A stretch of 64,000 nucleotides of DNA. Origin: Whalleya microplaca. Taxonomy: Eukaryota; Ascomycota; Sordariomycetes; Xylariales; Xylariaceae. The stretch's first letter is position 1, and each line of letters opens with the position of its first letter. The notes beneath the pieces are model-generated. The model was given only the letters and a program-made list of their open reading frames with translations. It was not told the origin of the DNA and ran no database searches. Below are positions 23,155 to 34,346 of the stretch, one piece after another. Location: the NCBI GenBank assembly GCA_022497155.1, contig MU385768.1:244077-308076 (forward strand), read 5' to 3'. Position numbers and translations under genes: made by a program.

Positions 23155-24332
23155 TCAGTGACCTGTGGTGTCTGATAATGCTTCAACATAAGCATCAAAC
23201 TGATCTGATTTAGCGGCCGCGAAGTCAAGTGTGAATGTGCCACTATACACACTCCAGTATTAGCGGATGCCCTTCAATAGTTCCATCGGAAGTCGTGGTT
23301 CTAGGGGCATTCGAGACAAGCCGAATGAGGAAATCAGGTGTTCCTATATACGTACTGTTCGGTATGAATACCAAATACACTTGAATTATCGGCAGGGTCA
23401 CTACAGCATCGGTTGTCAGTATCTCGCCCCAGACAGTTATGCAGGCTTTCGGTAATCCTAAGAAATTCCTCATAGGTGCTTTCATGCTCTAATATACCGC
23501 AGAAGATTGTGCTTTTTCCTGACCCGACACAGAAAGGGCAATAAATAATTCTAGGTGCTACTCACAGTGGAGGTGTTGGTGATGCGGCCCACGCGAAGTT
23601 GGCTTCTGAGGCGCCGGGATCCAGGTTAGTCTTCGAGCCTCCACTATACGCACTCTAAGGTTAATGTTCTTTTCCTTAGGGTAAATTTGTAGGTTTTGCG
23701 TCCTATGTGAAGTCGTTGGGAGGAGGAGCGGGTGGCAGTTCTTGACAAGATTGAAAATGTAATAAATATATTATAGGATACGAACTCATGCGACCAGATG
23801 CTACAGCCCTTGCAAAGTGCGTTCACGGTCCAGTGCGTATCATTCGAAATCGATCCACCTAAAAGCGTGTACTCAGGGACATCGTATGAGTCAGGGACAG
23901 TATGGGCACTTAAACGCTGTTAACGTGGGTCTTTGATCAGGAGGGAATCTTTGGCTTCACCTTGCCCAGCGTGATGATATAACGGAACCATTCCCATTCG
24001 CCCAGCCAATCGAAATTGTGTTGTTGATCATATGTCCGCCCCAGGCTATCCCAGCCCAACCAGCAGTCTTTGGTGCAACGATCTAGGTATATGTTTATTA
24101 ATAGATGCTATGGCTAGAAGTTTTCAAGTTGGACTTCATATTTGATTACCTGGAGAAGGAGGTCGAATGGTGCTGCGTCCACAACGGGGATAGCAACCCG
24201 GTATGAGATAGCGGCCACCCCGACTGTACTTGAGGAATAACAGACCTCACTCGTCGGATCGCAGTATCGGTCAGACGGTGTGACAGTAGTCGCGAGTGTA
24301 AGTGCAGCAGCAATGATTGGAATGATACCCAT
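23155..24332 (-). CDS. secreted stand-alone CDH-type cytochrome (heme b, DOMON-like) protein
   Basis: Six minus-strand exons (24332-24150, 24082-23961, 23908-23782, 23654-23566, 23400-23356, 23242-23155) join in frame to 217 residues. It carries a signal peptide of about 18 residues (IIPIIAAALTLATTV) and then one domain like the N-terminal cytochrome of cellobiose dehydrogenase. The blocks are YCDPTSEVCYSSS, ISYRVAIPV, LLLQIVAPKTAGWAGIAWGG, SVISSRWA, YTLLGGSISNDTHWTVNALC, LDPGASEANFAWAASPTPP and HGTFTLDFAAAKSDQFDAYV. Met79 (in GGHM) and His127 (in DTHW) are candidate heme ligands; Cys134/Cys137 are a likely disulfide pair. In cellobiose dehydrogenase this domain passes electrons to lytic polysaccharide monooxygenases. 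Here no flavin domain follows before the stop. The 45-base exon 5 and the GTACGT donor after it were chosen because they restore NSSVFGIHTEHGTFTLDF. Confidence 0.82.
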
Positions 24333-25405
24333 CGTGATTCCGTAGTCAGAACACCCGAATCTAGATATCAACGCAAATCGAAGAACTTCTCTCTCCCTCA
24401 ACCCCTGCCACAATAGGATATCTTATATTGTCCTCCAACCCCCCGTGTTGACAAGGAGTGCAGTGGGAACATATGCATTACCGAAGTAATATCGTCATCA
24501 AACAAAGTCGGCTGAAGTCACGAACAGCGCGGGGCTCGGGAGTAAACCAGATTTGGCCTGGATATGACTACGATAGTGAAGCCTGTGGCTTGAACGGGGA
24601 TTGCTTAGCCGCCTCCAAAAAAGGTGAGGAGGTATAGTAGCATCAAAGAACAATTTAACTCGTTCGGCGACCATTTGGAGAACCCTGCGTTGATGAACGC
24701 GGTGCCCTATCGGATCCTTGCGTTTGCGCGGGATGGATGATTATAGGTAATAAGCCGAATCCCATTGGCGGAGACGTTCTAGGAAATCATATTCGTAGCT
24801 CCGGGGGCTTGGGTCTCGAATATTTCGGCAGTTAAGCGAATTACCATAGCCGGCTGGTGTCTAGTATGAGGTGTGAATATGGCAGGAAGAGTGTCTACCA
24901 AAATCACAGCGTGTTGAGTTAGGCATGTAAATAAAGCCTTGAAGTTGTACCACTTGAGCGAGAATCCATTCTATAGGCTACTCCATATTTATACAGGTGT
25001 TCATAGATCACATATCATTAGTAGGAGCCGCATGTATAGCAATACAGGCTCGCACGTCTCCCGTCACGGCTACTTACAACCTGGAAATAATTACATCTAG
25101 CTCTACAGGGTAGTATCTGCCCTTTATCTGGTCACAGTTGTCCCCTTGCTTTTATTACGCACAGCAATAGATGCCAATTCACAATTTGTCGGATTATAGA
25201 GTAGCTAGTAACTCAGGTGGCTGGACGCCCCACAACCTGTGGCTGTATATATAAGAGGTCTCCCTCCTACTGGACTCTAGTGATGATACTTCCTAATAAT
25301 AACTACCATGACGCTCGTAGCCTGCGTCTATTTCACCAATTGGCAAGAATATGTCCAATATTTATAAGACGAGCGCAAAACCGGCCTTCCTATTAGCTGC
25401 TAGAT
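24333..25405. other. gene-poor region with possible coding remnants
   Basis: No complete gene is visible. On the plus strand at about 24,640-24,739 an open stretch reads EQFNSFGDHLENPALMNAV then PYRILAFARDG and a stop. Its GC-rich third positions look coding, but no family is recognised. At 25,310 an ATG preceded by a TATATATAAG box (about 25,246) opens MTLVACVYFTNWQEYVQYL and stops; VYFTNW resembles the start of GH18 chitinase domains. Both could be relics of degraded genes or chance. Confidence 0.3.
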
Positions 25406-25732
25406 CTATATCGCTATACTATTCTGGGCTGAGTGAATGGGTTTTAGAGATTCCTTCACAATAGTACGCAAAGGTACGGAGCTTTCTTTTACTATCTCCT
25501 TGAGAATTTCAAGTGCCAGAGCTATGTTAGGGTCAGACAGCACTATACTCGTCAGTACGTACGTGCCAGCTTTCAACTGTTGAGCCACAATCTTAGATTG
25601 AGACAGAAACCCATGTTTGAATGAAGAAAGCCGCTGTTCCATTAGACCGTCTTCGCCTGTGTTCAAAGGAACACCTGTTCTATTATCAAGAAAGTCGGCG
25701 GTATCATTTGCCCGGAAACCGGCCGGATACAT
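25406..25732 (-). CDS. unrecognised open frame beside the AT-rich border, probably an exon or gene remnant
   Basis: The open frame of 108 codons on the minus strand has balanced composition and helix-like periodicity (LKAGTYVLTSIVLSDPNIAL, ALEILKEIVKESSVPLRTIV). This is unlike the noisy frames around it. The same frame stays open upstream to about 25,823 (ARTSSGTKTRYARVLSSRAR, VCVVSNAMYPAG), bounded by a possible acceptor after TAACAG. So the 25,732 ATG need not be the start. A second frame (25,898-25,755) encodes a hydrophobic signal-like stretch, LPVVCYLVVCVTGTAG, but I could not join it in frame by normal splice sites. No family is recognised. It may be a 3' exon of a gene damaged near the repeat border. 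Confidence 0.33.
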   Translation of the reverse strand: MYPAGFRANDTADFLDNRTGVPLNTGEDGLMEQRLSSFKHGFLSQSKIVAQQLKAGTYVLTSIVLSDPNIALALEILKEIVKESSVPLRTIVKESLKPIHSAQNSIAI

Positions 25733-26240
25733 GGCATTGCTAACGACACAAACTTTATGCCGGGCTCTTGAACTCAGGACTCGAGCATACCTTGTTTTGG
25801 TTCCCGAGGAAGTTCGGGCCTGCTGTGCCTGTTACGCAGACTACTAGATAACACACCACAGGCAATGTATAACATGGGGAGCAAATTTGATGAGTCATGA
25901 AAGACCCTCGGCAACACATGAACCATGGTTTAGCTTTATTCTTCATTAACTTGTCAATAATCTAGGTCTACCGTTTTTTCGCCTTGGAATACAGTTAACT
26001 ACTGACAGTAGTGTAACTAAAGGATATAATATTTCTAGAGTCGCGATAGTCAGAGATAAGACTAGCCCGTAAGCGCCGCCATTTCACTGTAAAAGCTTAA
26101 AGCCTTTACGGGAAAACGTTAAAAAGCGGTACGGTTTATTTTTATAATTTTTATAAACTTTTATAATTTTTATTAAAACTATATATAACATTAATTAAAG
26201 TGATTAAAGCATAAGTTTATAAACTTTTTATATATAACAT

Positions 26241-26431
26241 TATAAAAGGCCGTCACGTTAAGATGCAATTTTATAATGCCAAATAAGTGTTTATTTTCTA
26301 ACTAAAAAAAAAAAGAAAATTAAAAAGGTATATTGATATAGCTCGAAAGCATTTATACTAGCTTTCGAGAGCTATACTGTTATATCGGCTTATAATTGCC
26401 GATATTTCTTATTATAGCATAGCCTATTATA
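26241..26431 (-). repeat. E1 3' LTR (left)
   Basis: TATAAAAGGC ... CCTATTATA; pairs with 33,515-33,704. It is more heavily RIP-mutated than its partner, particularly in its last 65 bases. Confidence 0.88.
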
Positions 26432-26434
26432 TTA

Positions 26435-26446
26435 CCCCCTTTTTTA
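26435..26446 (-). other. E1 polypurine tract (as CCCCCTTTTTT on plus)
   Basis: It lies three bases from the left LTR on the inner side, where the plus-strand primer of a minus-oriented element is expected. Confidence 0.6.
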
Positions 26447-29400
26447 CTTTTTGCGCGATTGTATCGCGTTTTTTATACCCGAACGTAAGGTATATATAAA
26501 ATCTTATTAATTATCGGCTTTTTTAGCTACTAATAGTTTATTTTATTATTAATTAGGCCCGGTTTGGGAAATAGTATAGGGGTATTTTTATAAAAGAATT
26601 CTTTTATTATAAGGGTTTTTAATTTTGCGTTACTATTAGTTAATCGAATATAAAGTAAACGCGCGTAAAATTAAAGCTTAATTCCTGCTTTTAATTAGTT
26701 TTTTATTTAATAATTAAATTTATTTTTAAATTAGTAAGTCGATTTTTGTTTTTAATTAGCTTAAGCGCGTAACTAATATAATATATAATTAATTTTTATA
26801 ATTAGCCGCGCAATTAATTTTTTTTTAAGATTATTTAAATATCCCGGGCCCTCTTTTCGAAATTCCTTTTTTTTTTTTAAGCTATTTATAAATAAAGACT
26901 TATTTCCTTAATTATTTACTTTATTCTTTTATTTTCCAATCTTTTAATTTTTTAATTTTCCAAATTTTTAATTTTTTAATTTTTTTATTTTTTTATTATT
27001 TGGGTTATTAATATATTTCCCTATAGTATTTTTATAACGCGTCTTTTTTTTTCTACCGCTATTTTTGTTTATTTTCGTTTTCGCCGCCGCCGCTATATTT
27101 TCGTCTCGTTTTCCCTCCGGCTTTGCCGTTTTTAAGCCGCCCGTTCGCGCTATTTTTACAGCTTTCTTTCCTTTTACGCGTTATATCCCGTGCTGCCCCT
27201 ATATCGGCTATATAACTAAAGACCTTTCTGCCTTTTATTCCGACTAGATTTATAAGTTTTTTTTTTAGTTCTAAAATATTTTAAATATAATATTAATTAT
27301 ATTTAACTATTTATAATATATAGTATATAAAATATATTAAAAGTTATAATTACTTTATTATAAATTACTTTTTGTTTTTTCTATTCGAGCACCGTTTTTT
27401 AACCTTATTTCGTAATTACTTACGGATGCTAAAATTCGTTCTTTCGTTATTATTTTAATAAAAGTTTATCGAATTTACGACAGCTCGAATTTTAATAGGT
27501 TATTTATTTCCCCTGCTTCTTTATAATACCCCCGTTACTTATTTTTTTTTATCTAGCTTCCGTTATTATTTAAAAATCGGCCGAAATACGGGCGTAATAC
27601 GTTATTAACGCCGTTATATATCTCGAGCGTATTAAAATAAGCGTTATAGCCTTAAGCCGGGCCGGGATTTAGTAATAATAAAAATAATATATAAGTTTTT
27701 ATTTTATTTTTCTATAATTTTTTTTAGCTTATACGTTATATAAAAATAACTTATAGCCGCGTTTAAAAAAGTCGCTCGCCCGCTTAAATATATCGCTAAT
27801 AATATTAGCGATATTATAGCTATTACGCGCTTTATAATAAATAATACCGGGCCTGCCGTTCGTACGCGTACTTCCGTTTCCGGTTCCTCTTTTCGGCTTA
27901 TCCCGCCCGCCTTTATTATTATTATAAACCTTTTGTTTAAGCGCAACTTATATAGCCCTCGTTTATACGTTTTTCTTACTTCTATTAACACTTCTCGCTA
28001 CCGTAACCGCCTTTTTAAATTCCCTTTTATAAAAGTAAAAAAAAAAGTAATAAATATAAATAAAAAAAAATTAATAAAAAAAATAAGCTAAATTATTAGC
28101 TTCCGGCTAATATAAATATACCGCTCGATTAAATTTATTATATTTTTCGGTCGGTTTTATAATAATTTTAGTTATCGGTTTACTAAAAAATTACGTAAAT
28201 AAAAAAGGTTATTTATTATTTACTTAAAAGTAGCGTTTATATTATTTATAATAATAAAAGATTTATAATTTCCTATAATATTTTTTTATTTTATTTATAT
28301 CTTTTCGTTCCCGTATTTTATTAGTGCTTTATTAGTTATATAATTATTACGTAAGCATAACTTTTGCCTTTTTTTTTATATTAATTTTTTTAGGCCTATC
28401 GTTTATTTTTATATTACTGTAATTTTTTTTAAAACGATTTATTATTTCGGTATTTCTTAAGTTTTTAAGCGGTTTTTATATTAAGGCCGTATAGTTTATT
28501 TATTTTATTAATATTTATTTAATTTTTCTTTGCTTTTTTTACTTAATAATTATTCGAATAATTTCCTTTATTTGTTATTTTATTTCTTCCTTTTTTTTTT
28601 ATTAACTATAAAGGGAGGTTATATATTTTCGTTTTTTTAAAAAGGTAGGAGATTATTTTTTACGTAATAAATAAGCTTAATATAGAACCGGTTATATATT
28701 TTTTTCGGTATATTTAGTTTTATAACCTAGGAGCTAATAACGCGCGTTATTTTATATTTAGCGTATAATTATGCCAGCTTTTATAAAGGTTAAAGTATAG
28801 AAATATTTTTAAGCGTTAATTATACTTTATTTCTTATTCGGAATTATTTTATAAAGGATTACCGCTTATTAGCTGCGTTTTTTTATTGTTATTATATAAT
28901 TATTATTGCGGTTTATACAAATTTTATCGCCTTTTTTAAGCATTAAATAAAAGCTTTTACCCGTACGCGTGGTTCGGAAATAGGTTCCGGGATATATTTT
29001 ATTATTAAAATAGGTTTTATATAATATTTATAAAATATAAAAAAGGGATTTAGCTTTATTATTATAATATTTTGGTTATTAATTATAAGTATTACTCCCG
29101 GTAATAATAAGTTTTATTTAAATTAAATATATAATATAAACGTTTAAAAATATATTAATATTTTTTAATTCGTTTATTTAATAGTTTTATCGGTTTTTAG
29201 GTAAAATATAATTAATAAGCGTTATTTGATTTTTATTAATAAGTAAAGCTATTTTTAAAACCGCTTTATTTAATTAAATTTTTTATTACTAATTATAATA
29301 TAAAAAAAACTATAATATTTTTAATAATAGTTTATAAATTGTTCGGTATATATTTTTGCCTTTATTAAAGTTATAGCTTTTAGTATAACCTGTTTTTTTA

Positions 29401-31019
29401 ATTAATTAAAAATTACTATTATAAAAATAAGATTTTATTTAAAAATAGCTAATAAGTCGGATATAAAGTTAATAAATAACTTATTATAAAATTGATTTAG
29501 GATAAGTAATAGTTTTAGAAACCCTTTTTTTTAATTACGTTATACCGTTTTTCTCTTATAAATATTGTAATTTTTATAAAAACGTTTTATAAACGCCAAT
29601 ATTTTAGGCTAATAAAACGTTCTCGAGAGTATTATTAATATATTTTCTTTTCCCGGGTGCTTTATTAAATATAAGTTATAGATATTTTATATTAAAATAG
29701 TACGGAACGGCTTTTAATTAAAGATTTAAATACGTTCGTAAAAGTATAATCGATTTTTATTATCGATATTATATTCCGATAATAATATTTTTACGTTTAA
29801 GTTTTTAAAAAATGTTCGGTTTTTTTAGGTTACCGCTTTTATTGCTCGCGCGTAATTTAGGTTTTTCGCTACCTTTATATTTTATAATAATTATAAATTT
29901 TTATATTTGAAAATTTTTTTATTTTCCGGGATATTTTATTCGTATAACTAAATATATTTTATTTTAGTAATTCCTGCTTATTTATATCTTTTAAGTTATA
30001 TATAAAGTAACTATTTTTTTTATAATAGTTAGAATTTTTATCTTTTATATTTTTTATTTTGCATTTTTTATAGCAAGTTTTATTTGCGTTATAAAAAAAT
30101 ATCGGGTTTAGTATTTAAGCGTTTAATGTAAAATTTTAATCGGAAATTAAAACGTATTAATTTTTTTAACTAACGTATTTATTGTTCGGAAAGTTTTTTA
30201 AAAGTTATAAAATATTTTAGATTTTTATAATTAAATAAAATTATAAATGTTAAAATTATATTTCGTAATTCCGCGTTTTATATTTGTAAGTAGTTTATAA
30301 TTATTAGCAGTTTTTTGTCGTAAATTTTGTAATTAATTTTTGCCGGAATTAAACGTTTGAAATAATAAGCTATAAGTAATAAAATCTCTTGCTTATTATA
30401 TTATAATAGGCATTTTTTATAAACCTATCTTAAATAGTTTATTTCGATTATTATTTTTTATTTGGGGTTTTATTATATTAAGGCGGGTTTTTTTAAAAAC
30501 GCTTATTTAAAGTTTTCGAACGTTAGATTTTCCGAAAGCTTTTATTAAAACGGTACCCCTTTTTTTATAAGTGCAGATAAAAAGGTAATAAAATTTATAT
30601 AGTTTTTAATAAAATCCCGGTAAAAGTTTATAAATTTTAAAAAATTACAGACTTTTTTAAACGTTTTAAGAAGTTTTTATTTTTTGATTGCTTATATTTT
30701 AGCCGGATTTATATAGACTTTTTTCTTTATTTCGATAATAAATCTTAAATATTTTATAATAGTTATTACAAATTTATATTTATTTATATTTAAACTTAAG
30801 CTTATTATTTTTAAATATTTTAATATTTTTTTTATTTTATCGATATAATTTTTTTTTGTTTTAAAAAAATAAATTAGTATATCGTTTATATATATTAAAT
30901 AAAAAATATTTAGGTATTTTTTTAGCGTATTATTTACGTAATATTAAAACGTTACGGGAGTATTTATTAGGCCGAAAAAAGTTACGAGTTATTCGAATAA
31001 CCTAAAACGGATATAAAAA

Positions 31020-31225
31020 GCCGTTTTTTATTTATTTTTTTCCTTAATTTTAATTTTATAAAAAGCTGATCTAATATTTACTTTAAAAAATTATTTTATT
31101 TCCGAAAAGGTTTTAAATATTTTTTATATAAATAAAAGCGGGTACCGATTCCGTTAGGTAATATTATTTAATATTTTATAATTATAATAAAAACGGAGTT
31201 TGCCGTTCGGTTTTCGGACGAAAAA
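31020..31225 (-). pseudogene. E1 reverse transcriptase remnant
   Basis: The minus-strand reading contains the block order of Gypsy RT (FVRKPNGKLRF ... LNNIT*RNRYPL ... KVNIRSAFYKIKIKEK) interrupted by TAA codons that derive from CAA/TGG-type codons by transition. Confidence 0.82.
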
Positions 31226-33514
31226 TATAAGAGCTTTTATGGGCGAGCTGCTTATATAAATATACCTTTTATTTAATAGTTTAGTTAGTATTTTTTGTAA
31301 CGTTAATAATTTTTTCCGGAATATATTATATAATAGCTTTTAAAAGGTAGGTAACTTTTTATCTGCTTTATTATAGTTTAAATTAATCTTATAATCGGCT
31401 TTTACGCGATATAATAAAAGATTTTTGCCTTTTTTTTTCTCAAATAATTACTTTTAGCTCTTTAATTAAAAAAAGAAATTTTCTCGAACGTTAGTTTTTT
31501 TTTAGGCGCTAAAGCTTTATTAATATTTATTAATATAATAATAAATATAGCTGTTTGCTAAATTATTATTCGTTTTTCTAGCTTTTTTTATTTCCGAGCT
31601 TTTTTTATTTCTTTTATAAAATATATTATATTAATATAAAGCGCCTTTTAAATTTCGCGAATTTTTATAATCTTTAGGAAGTGTTTTTTTTTTATACTTT
31701 TAGGTTTCCGGTAACTTTTATATATAATATATATTTATATATTATATATATTACCCGGTTATATTTTATTTAAAGCTTTTTTAATATTATAAAGTAATTT
31801 AAATCTAATATAATATATATAAATGTTTTTAATTTATACCTATTAAAATTAGCCTTTATATAAATTATTTTATAAATTATGCCCGAAATATTTAATTTTT
31901 TTTTGCGAGTAGCTTTTTTTACCGTTTTTTCCTAAATAAATATATATAGCAATTTTAGGTATTTTATTATATTTTTATTAATAATAATATAACATTTATA
32001 TTTTAAATTTATAAAGGTTTTTATATATAGTTATTAATTTAAATATATATCGATTATAAAAGATTTCCCGTTTATAAATTATTCGGTTATATTAATTTTT
32101 TCTACCGTTATATTAAATTTTTAAATGCGATTTTATTTAGGAGCTACTTGTTTTTTTATTTCTTTAGTGTTTTTTCGGTTCTGTTTTTTTTAGATTTATA
32201 GCCTATTATTACGTTAATTTTAATACGGGTAAGTAGTTTTATAAAATAATAGGCATATTTTTTAAACAGGTGGCTTTTTTTTTATATCGTAAATATTTTC
32301 TGCGTTTTATTCGAGCGTTTTATTTTTTATTTATTATTTATTTGGCCCGTTAGTTTTTTACTAGCGTAATTATATCGGTTATTAATATATTGCTTTTATA
32401 ATTAGTCCTAGGGCGATTAAAAATAAAGGGTGATAAGCCCGGAAAAAGTAATTTACCCGGCGCGGTCCCGCTTTTTAAGCTATTCCTGTTATAATAAAAT
32501 AGCGATTTCTTAAGTCGGGTTACGATATCTATTATTTAATAAACCTAGTTTTAGTAAATATTTAGTAGCGTTATTAAAACTAACGCGTTTTTAAATTTAT
32601 TATTAATCGTATTTTTAATAAATATAAGTTTCGCTTTATTATTTTATATATTGCTTTTTATTTTTACTAATAGTCGCTCGAAATTAGTATAAAAAAATAT
32701 AAAAGTTTAATTAGCGGACTAGCGGTATTTATATAATTTATCCCCTATTTTAATAGTTTTATTACGGTTTTTATAAGCGTTCGATAAGTATTAAAAGAAA
32801 AATGTTAGGTTATATATCCTATTAGGTTTTCTTATAATATAATATAACTTTATTATACGTTATATATTATTTTTAAGCCGTTTGTAAATATTATATTACT
32901 TATTTTAGTCTTTTTTTATAAATTCCGTGTTTTTTTAAAGCTTATATTTTATTAATATTTTTTATACGGAATAATAGCTACGTTTGCCTTTAAACTTTTC
33001 GGGTTATAATAATAGTTTATATTTAAGTATTAGGGCTGCGGTAATTATTAGGGCGGGTATTAAAAGTGTTTAAGGGTTTTTTAGCTAAGGGTTTTCTGGC
33101 TAAGGATTTATATCTGTTTAAGCTAGCTATTTTTAGGGTTTTTAAAAATCCCGAGAGTTTTATACGGGAGTACTTTTTATTATATTTACGTTTTATATAA
33201 TTAGTAAGTCGAGGTTTTTTTATAGTTATACTTTTAAAACTGTTTAATGTTGTAATAATTTGTTTTATTATTTTTTTAGTTTTTATTTATAAGCCGCTCG
33301 TTTTAGTCGTTATTTTTCCGAATTATTTTTTAATATCGCTTTTAATATTGCGTATGTTTGTTTGAGGCGGGTATAAATCTGGTGGACCTAAATATTTAGT
33401 GCTTTTGCGTATCTCGCTAACAGTATTTCCGGATTATTAGGGGGCTATTTTAAAGTTTTTCCTAACATTTTAATCTGCTTTAATATAGCTCGGGGGTTAG
33501 TAAGTTAGAAAATA

Positions 33515-33704
33515 TATAAAAGGCTGTTACGTTAAGATGTAATTTTATAATGCTAAATAAGTGTTTATTTTTTAACTAAAGAAAAAAAGAAAATTAAGAA
33601 GGTATATCGATATAGCTCGAGAGCATTTATATTAGCTCTCGAGAGCTGTGCTGCTATATCGGCTTATGATCGCCGATATTCCCTACTACGGCACAGCCTA
33701 TTAC
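33515..33704 (-). repeat. E1 5' LTR (right)
   Basis: TATAAAAGGCTGTTACG ... CCTATTACA. From 33,640 on it keeps C and G where the left LTR has T and A (for example GCTGTGCTGCTATATCGG against GCTATACTGTTATATCGG). Confidence 0.88.
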
Positions 33705-33935
33705 AAACACTCACGTATGGACTACTATAGCTAGAGGCAGGGCTTTAGTATGGGTACCAATTGTATATTTACAGATAGATAGGGAGGAAAGCTATTTCGG
33801 ACTATGGGAATTGCTCAGAAAACCTAAGCCGGGTGCCCCGCCGGGCGGTGACCATTCTGCCGTGCCGTTGCCGATTGACATACGGGGGTACGTAGCAACA
33901 GGTGGTCCGTGCACCACACAGGTACGTACCTCCCG
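33705..33935. repeat. RIP-free island; inverted mutated copy at 56,815-57,030
   Basis: This is about 230 bases of balanced composition inside the AT-rich block. The reverse complement of 56,815-57,030 aligns over the whole length (for example CTATTTCGGACTATGGGAAT against CTATTTCGGACTATAAAAAT), with nearly all differences C/T or G/A. One plus-strand frame is open throughout (THVWTTIARGRALVWVPIVY, YFGLWELLRKPKPGAPPGGD). No family is recognised. In the mutated copy this frame continues from the E3 reverse-transcriptase frame. It may therefore be a piece of a Gypsy pol or a sequence inserted in it. Confidence 0.75.
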
Positions 33936-33944
33936 TAATTATAA

Positions 33945-34166
33945 CTAGCTTAATTAAATAATTAAAATAATTAAATAAAAAGGTTTTTTTAAATTAAATT
34001 ATTATATAATAATTAGCTAACTTTTTACTTTATACTTTATAATTGTATAATTTTATATATTTATTATTTAATACGCGCTTTTTTTAAGCCGTTATATATT
34101 TATAAAGTCTTTTAGCGTTAAATTTAACTAATTCCGCTATTAAATTTATTTAACGCTTTTTTTAAT
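33945..34166 (+). repeat. H-a left part: fragment of an H-family element interrupted by E4
   Basis: It matches the H-family LTR (compare 49,700-49,829 plus 51,425-51,452, and 53,478-53,732) from TTAATTAAATAATTAAAATA through TTTAATACGCGC. It then matches the start of the H interior (compare 51,453-51,515). It stops at TTAAT (34,162-34,166), the target site of E4, and resumes at 49,143. Confidence 0.72.
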
Positions 34167-34346
34167 TAATATAAAAAATTAAGGGTATATGAGAATAATG
34201 TGTATAAATAAAAAATAATGTTAAAAAAAAACCTTTATAATTATAGCCGAAGACTATAGCTTTTAATATAAGTGCGTGCTTTATTTAATTTATTTATTTT
34301 ATTTATAAGTAAGGTTATTAAGTGACCCCGTTGCTATAGCGTATTA
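34167..34346 (-). repeat. E4 left LTR (L1 family)
   Basis: TAATATAAAAAATTAAGGG ... GCTATAGCGTATTA. Copies are at 48,961-49,142 and 52,786-52,966; the last reads TGATAT ... GTATCA, the less mutated form. Confidence 0.86.

Larger units (their letters stand above)
26241..33704 (-). mobile_element. E1: Ty3/Gypsy-type LTR retrotransposon relic, 7.46 kb
   Basis: It is bounded by direct repeats 26,241-26,431 and 33,515-33,704 (191/190 bp) and flanked by AACAT (26,236-26,240) and AACAC (33,705-33,709). That is a 5-bp TSD differing by one C-to-T change. On the minus strand a Gypsy reverse-transcriptase region is readable at about 31,220-31,020 despite stops (FFVRKPNGKLRFYYNYKILN, then IRSAFYKIKIKEKNK). 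A pyrimidine run right of the left LTR (26,435-26,446) is the complement of a polypurine tract, agreeing with minus orientation. All frames are broken; it is dead. Confidence 0.88.

Noticed and set aside
23243..23485. 80-codon minus-strand frame (MKAPMRNFLGLPKAC...) as the 3' exon of the cytochrome gene
   Set aside because: A different frame in the same DNA gives NSSVFGIHTE and then GTFTLDFAAAKS, which match the end of the cytochrome domain and splice in frame.
27704..27991. 95-codon minus-strand frame inside E1
   Set aside because: It lies in a CG-richer patch of a dead retrotransposon on the 3' side of pol. It has no motif I recognise and is open probably by chance.
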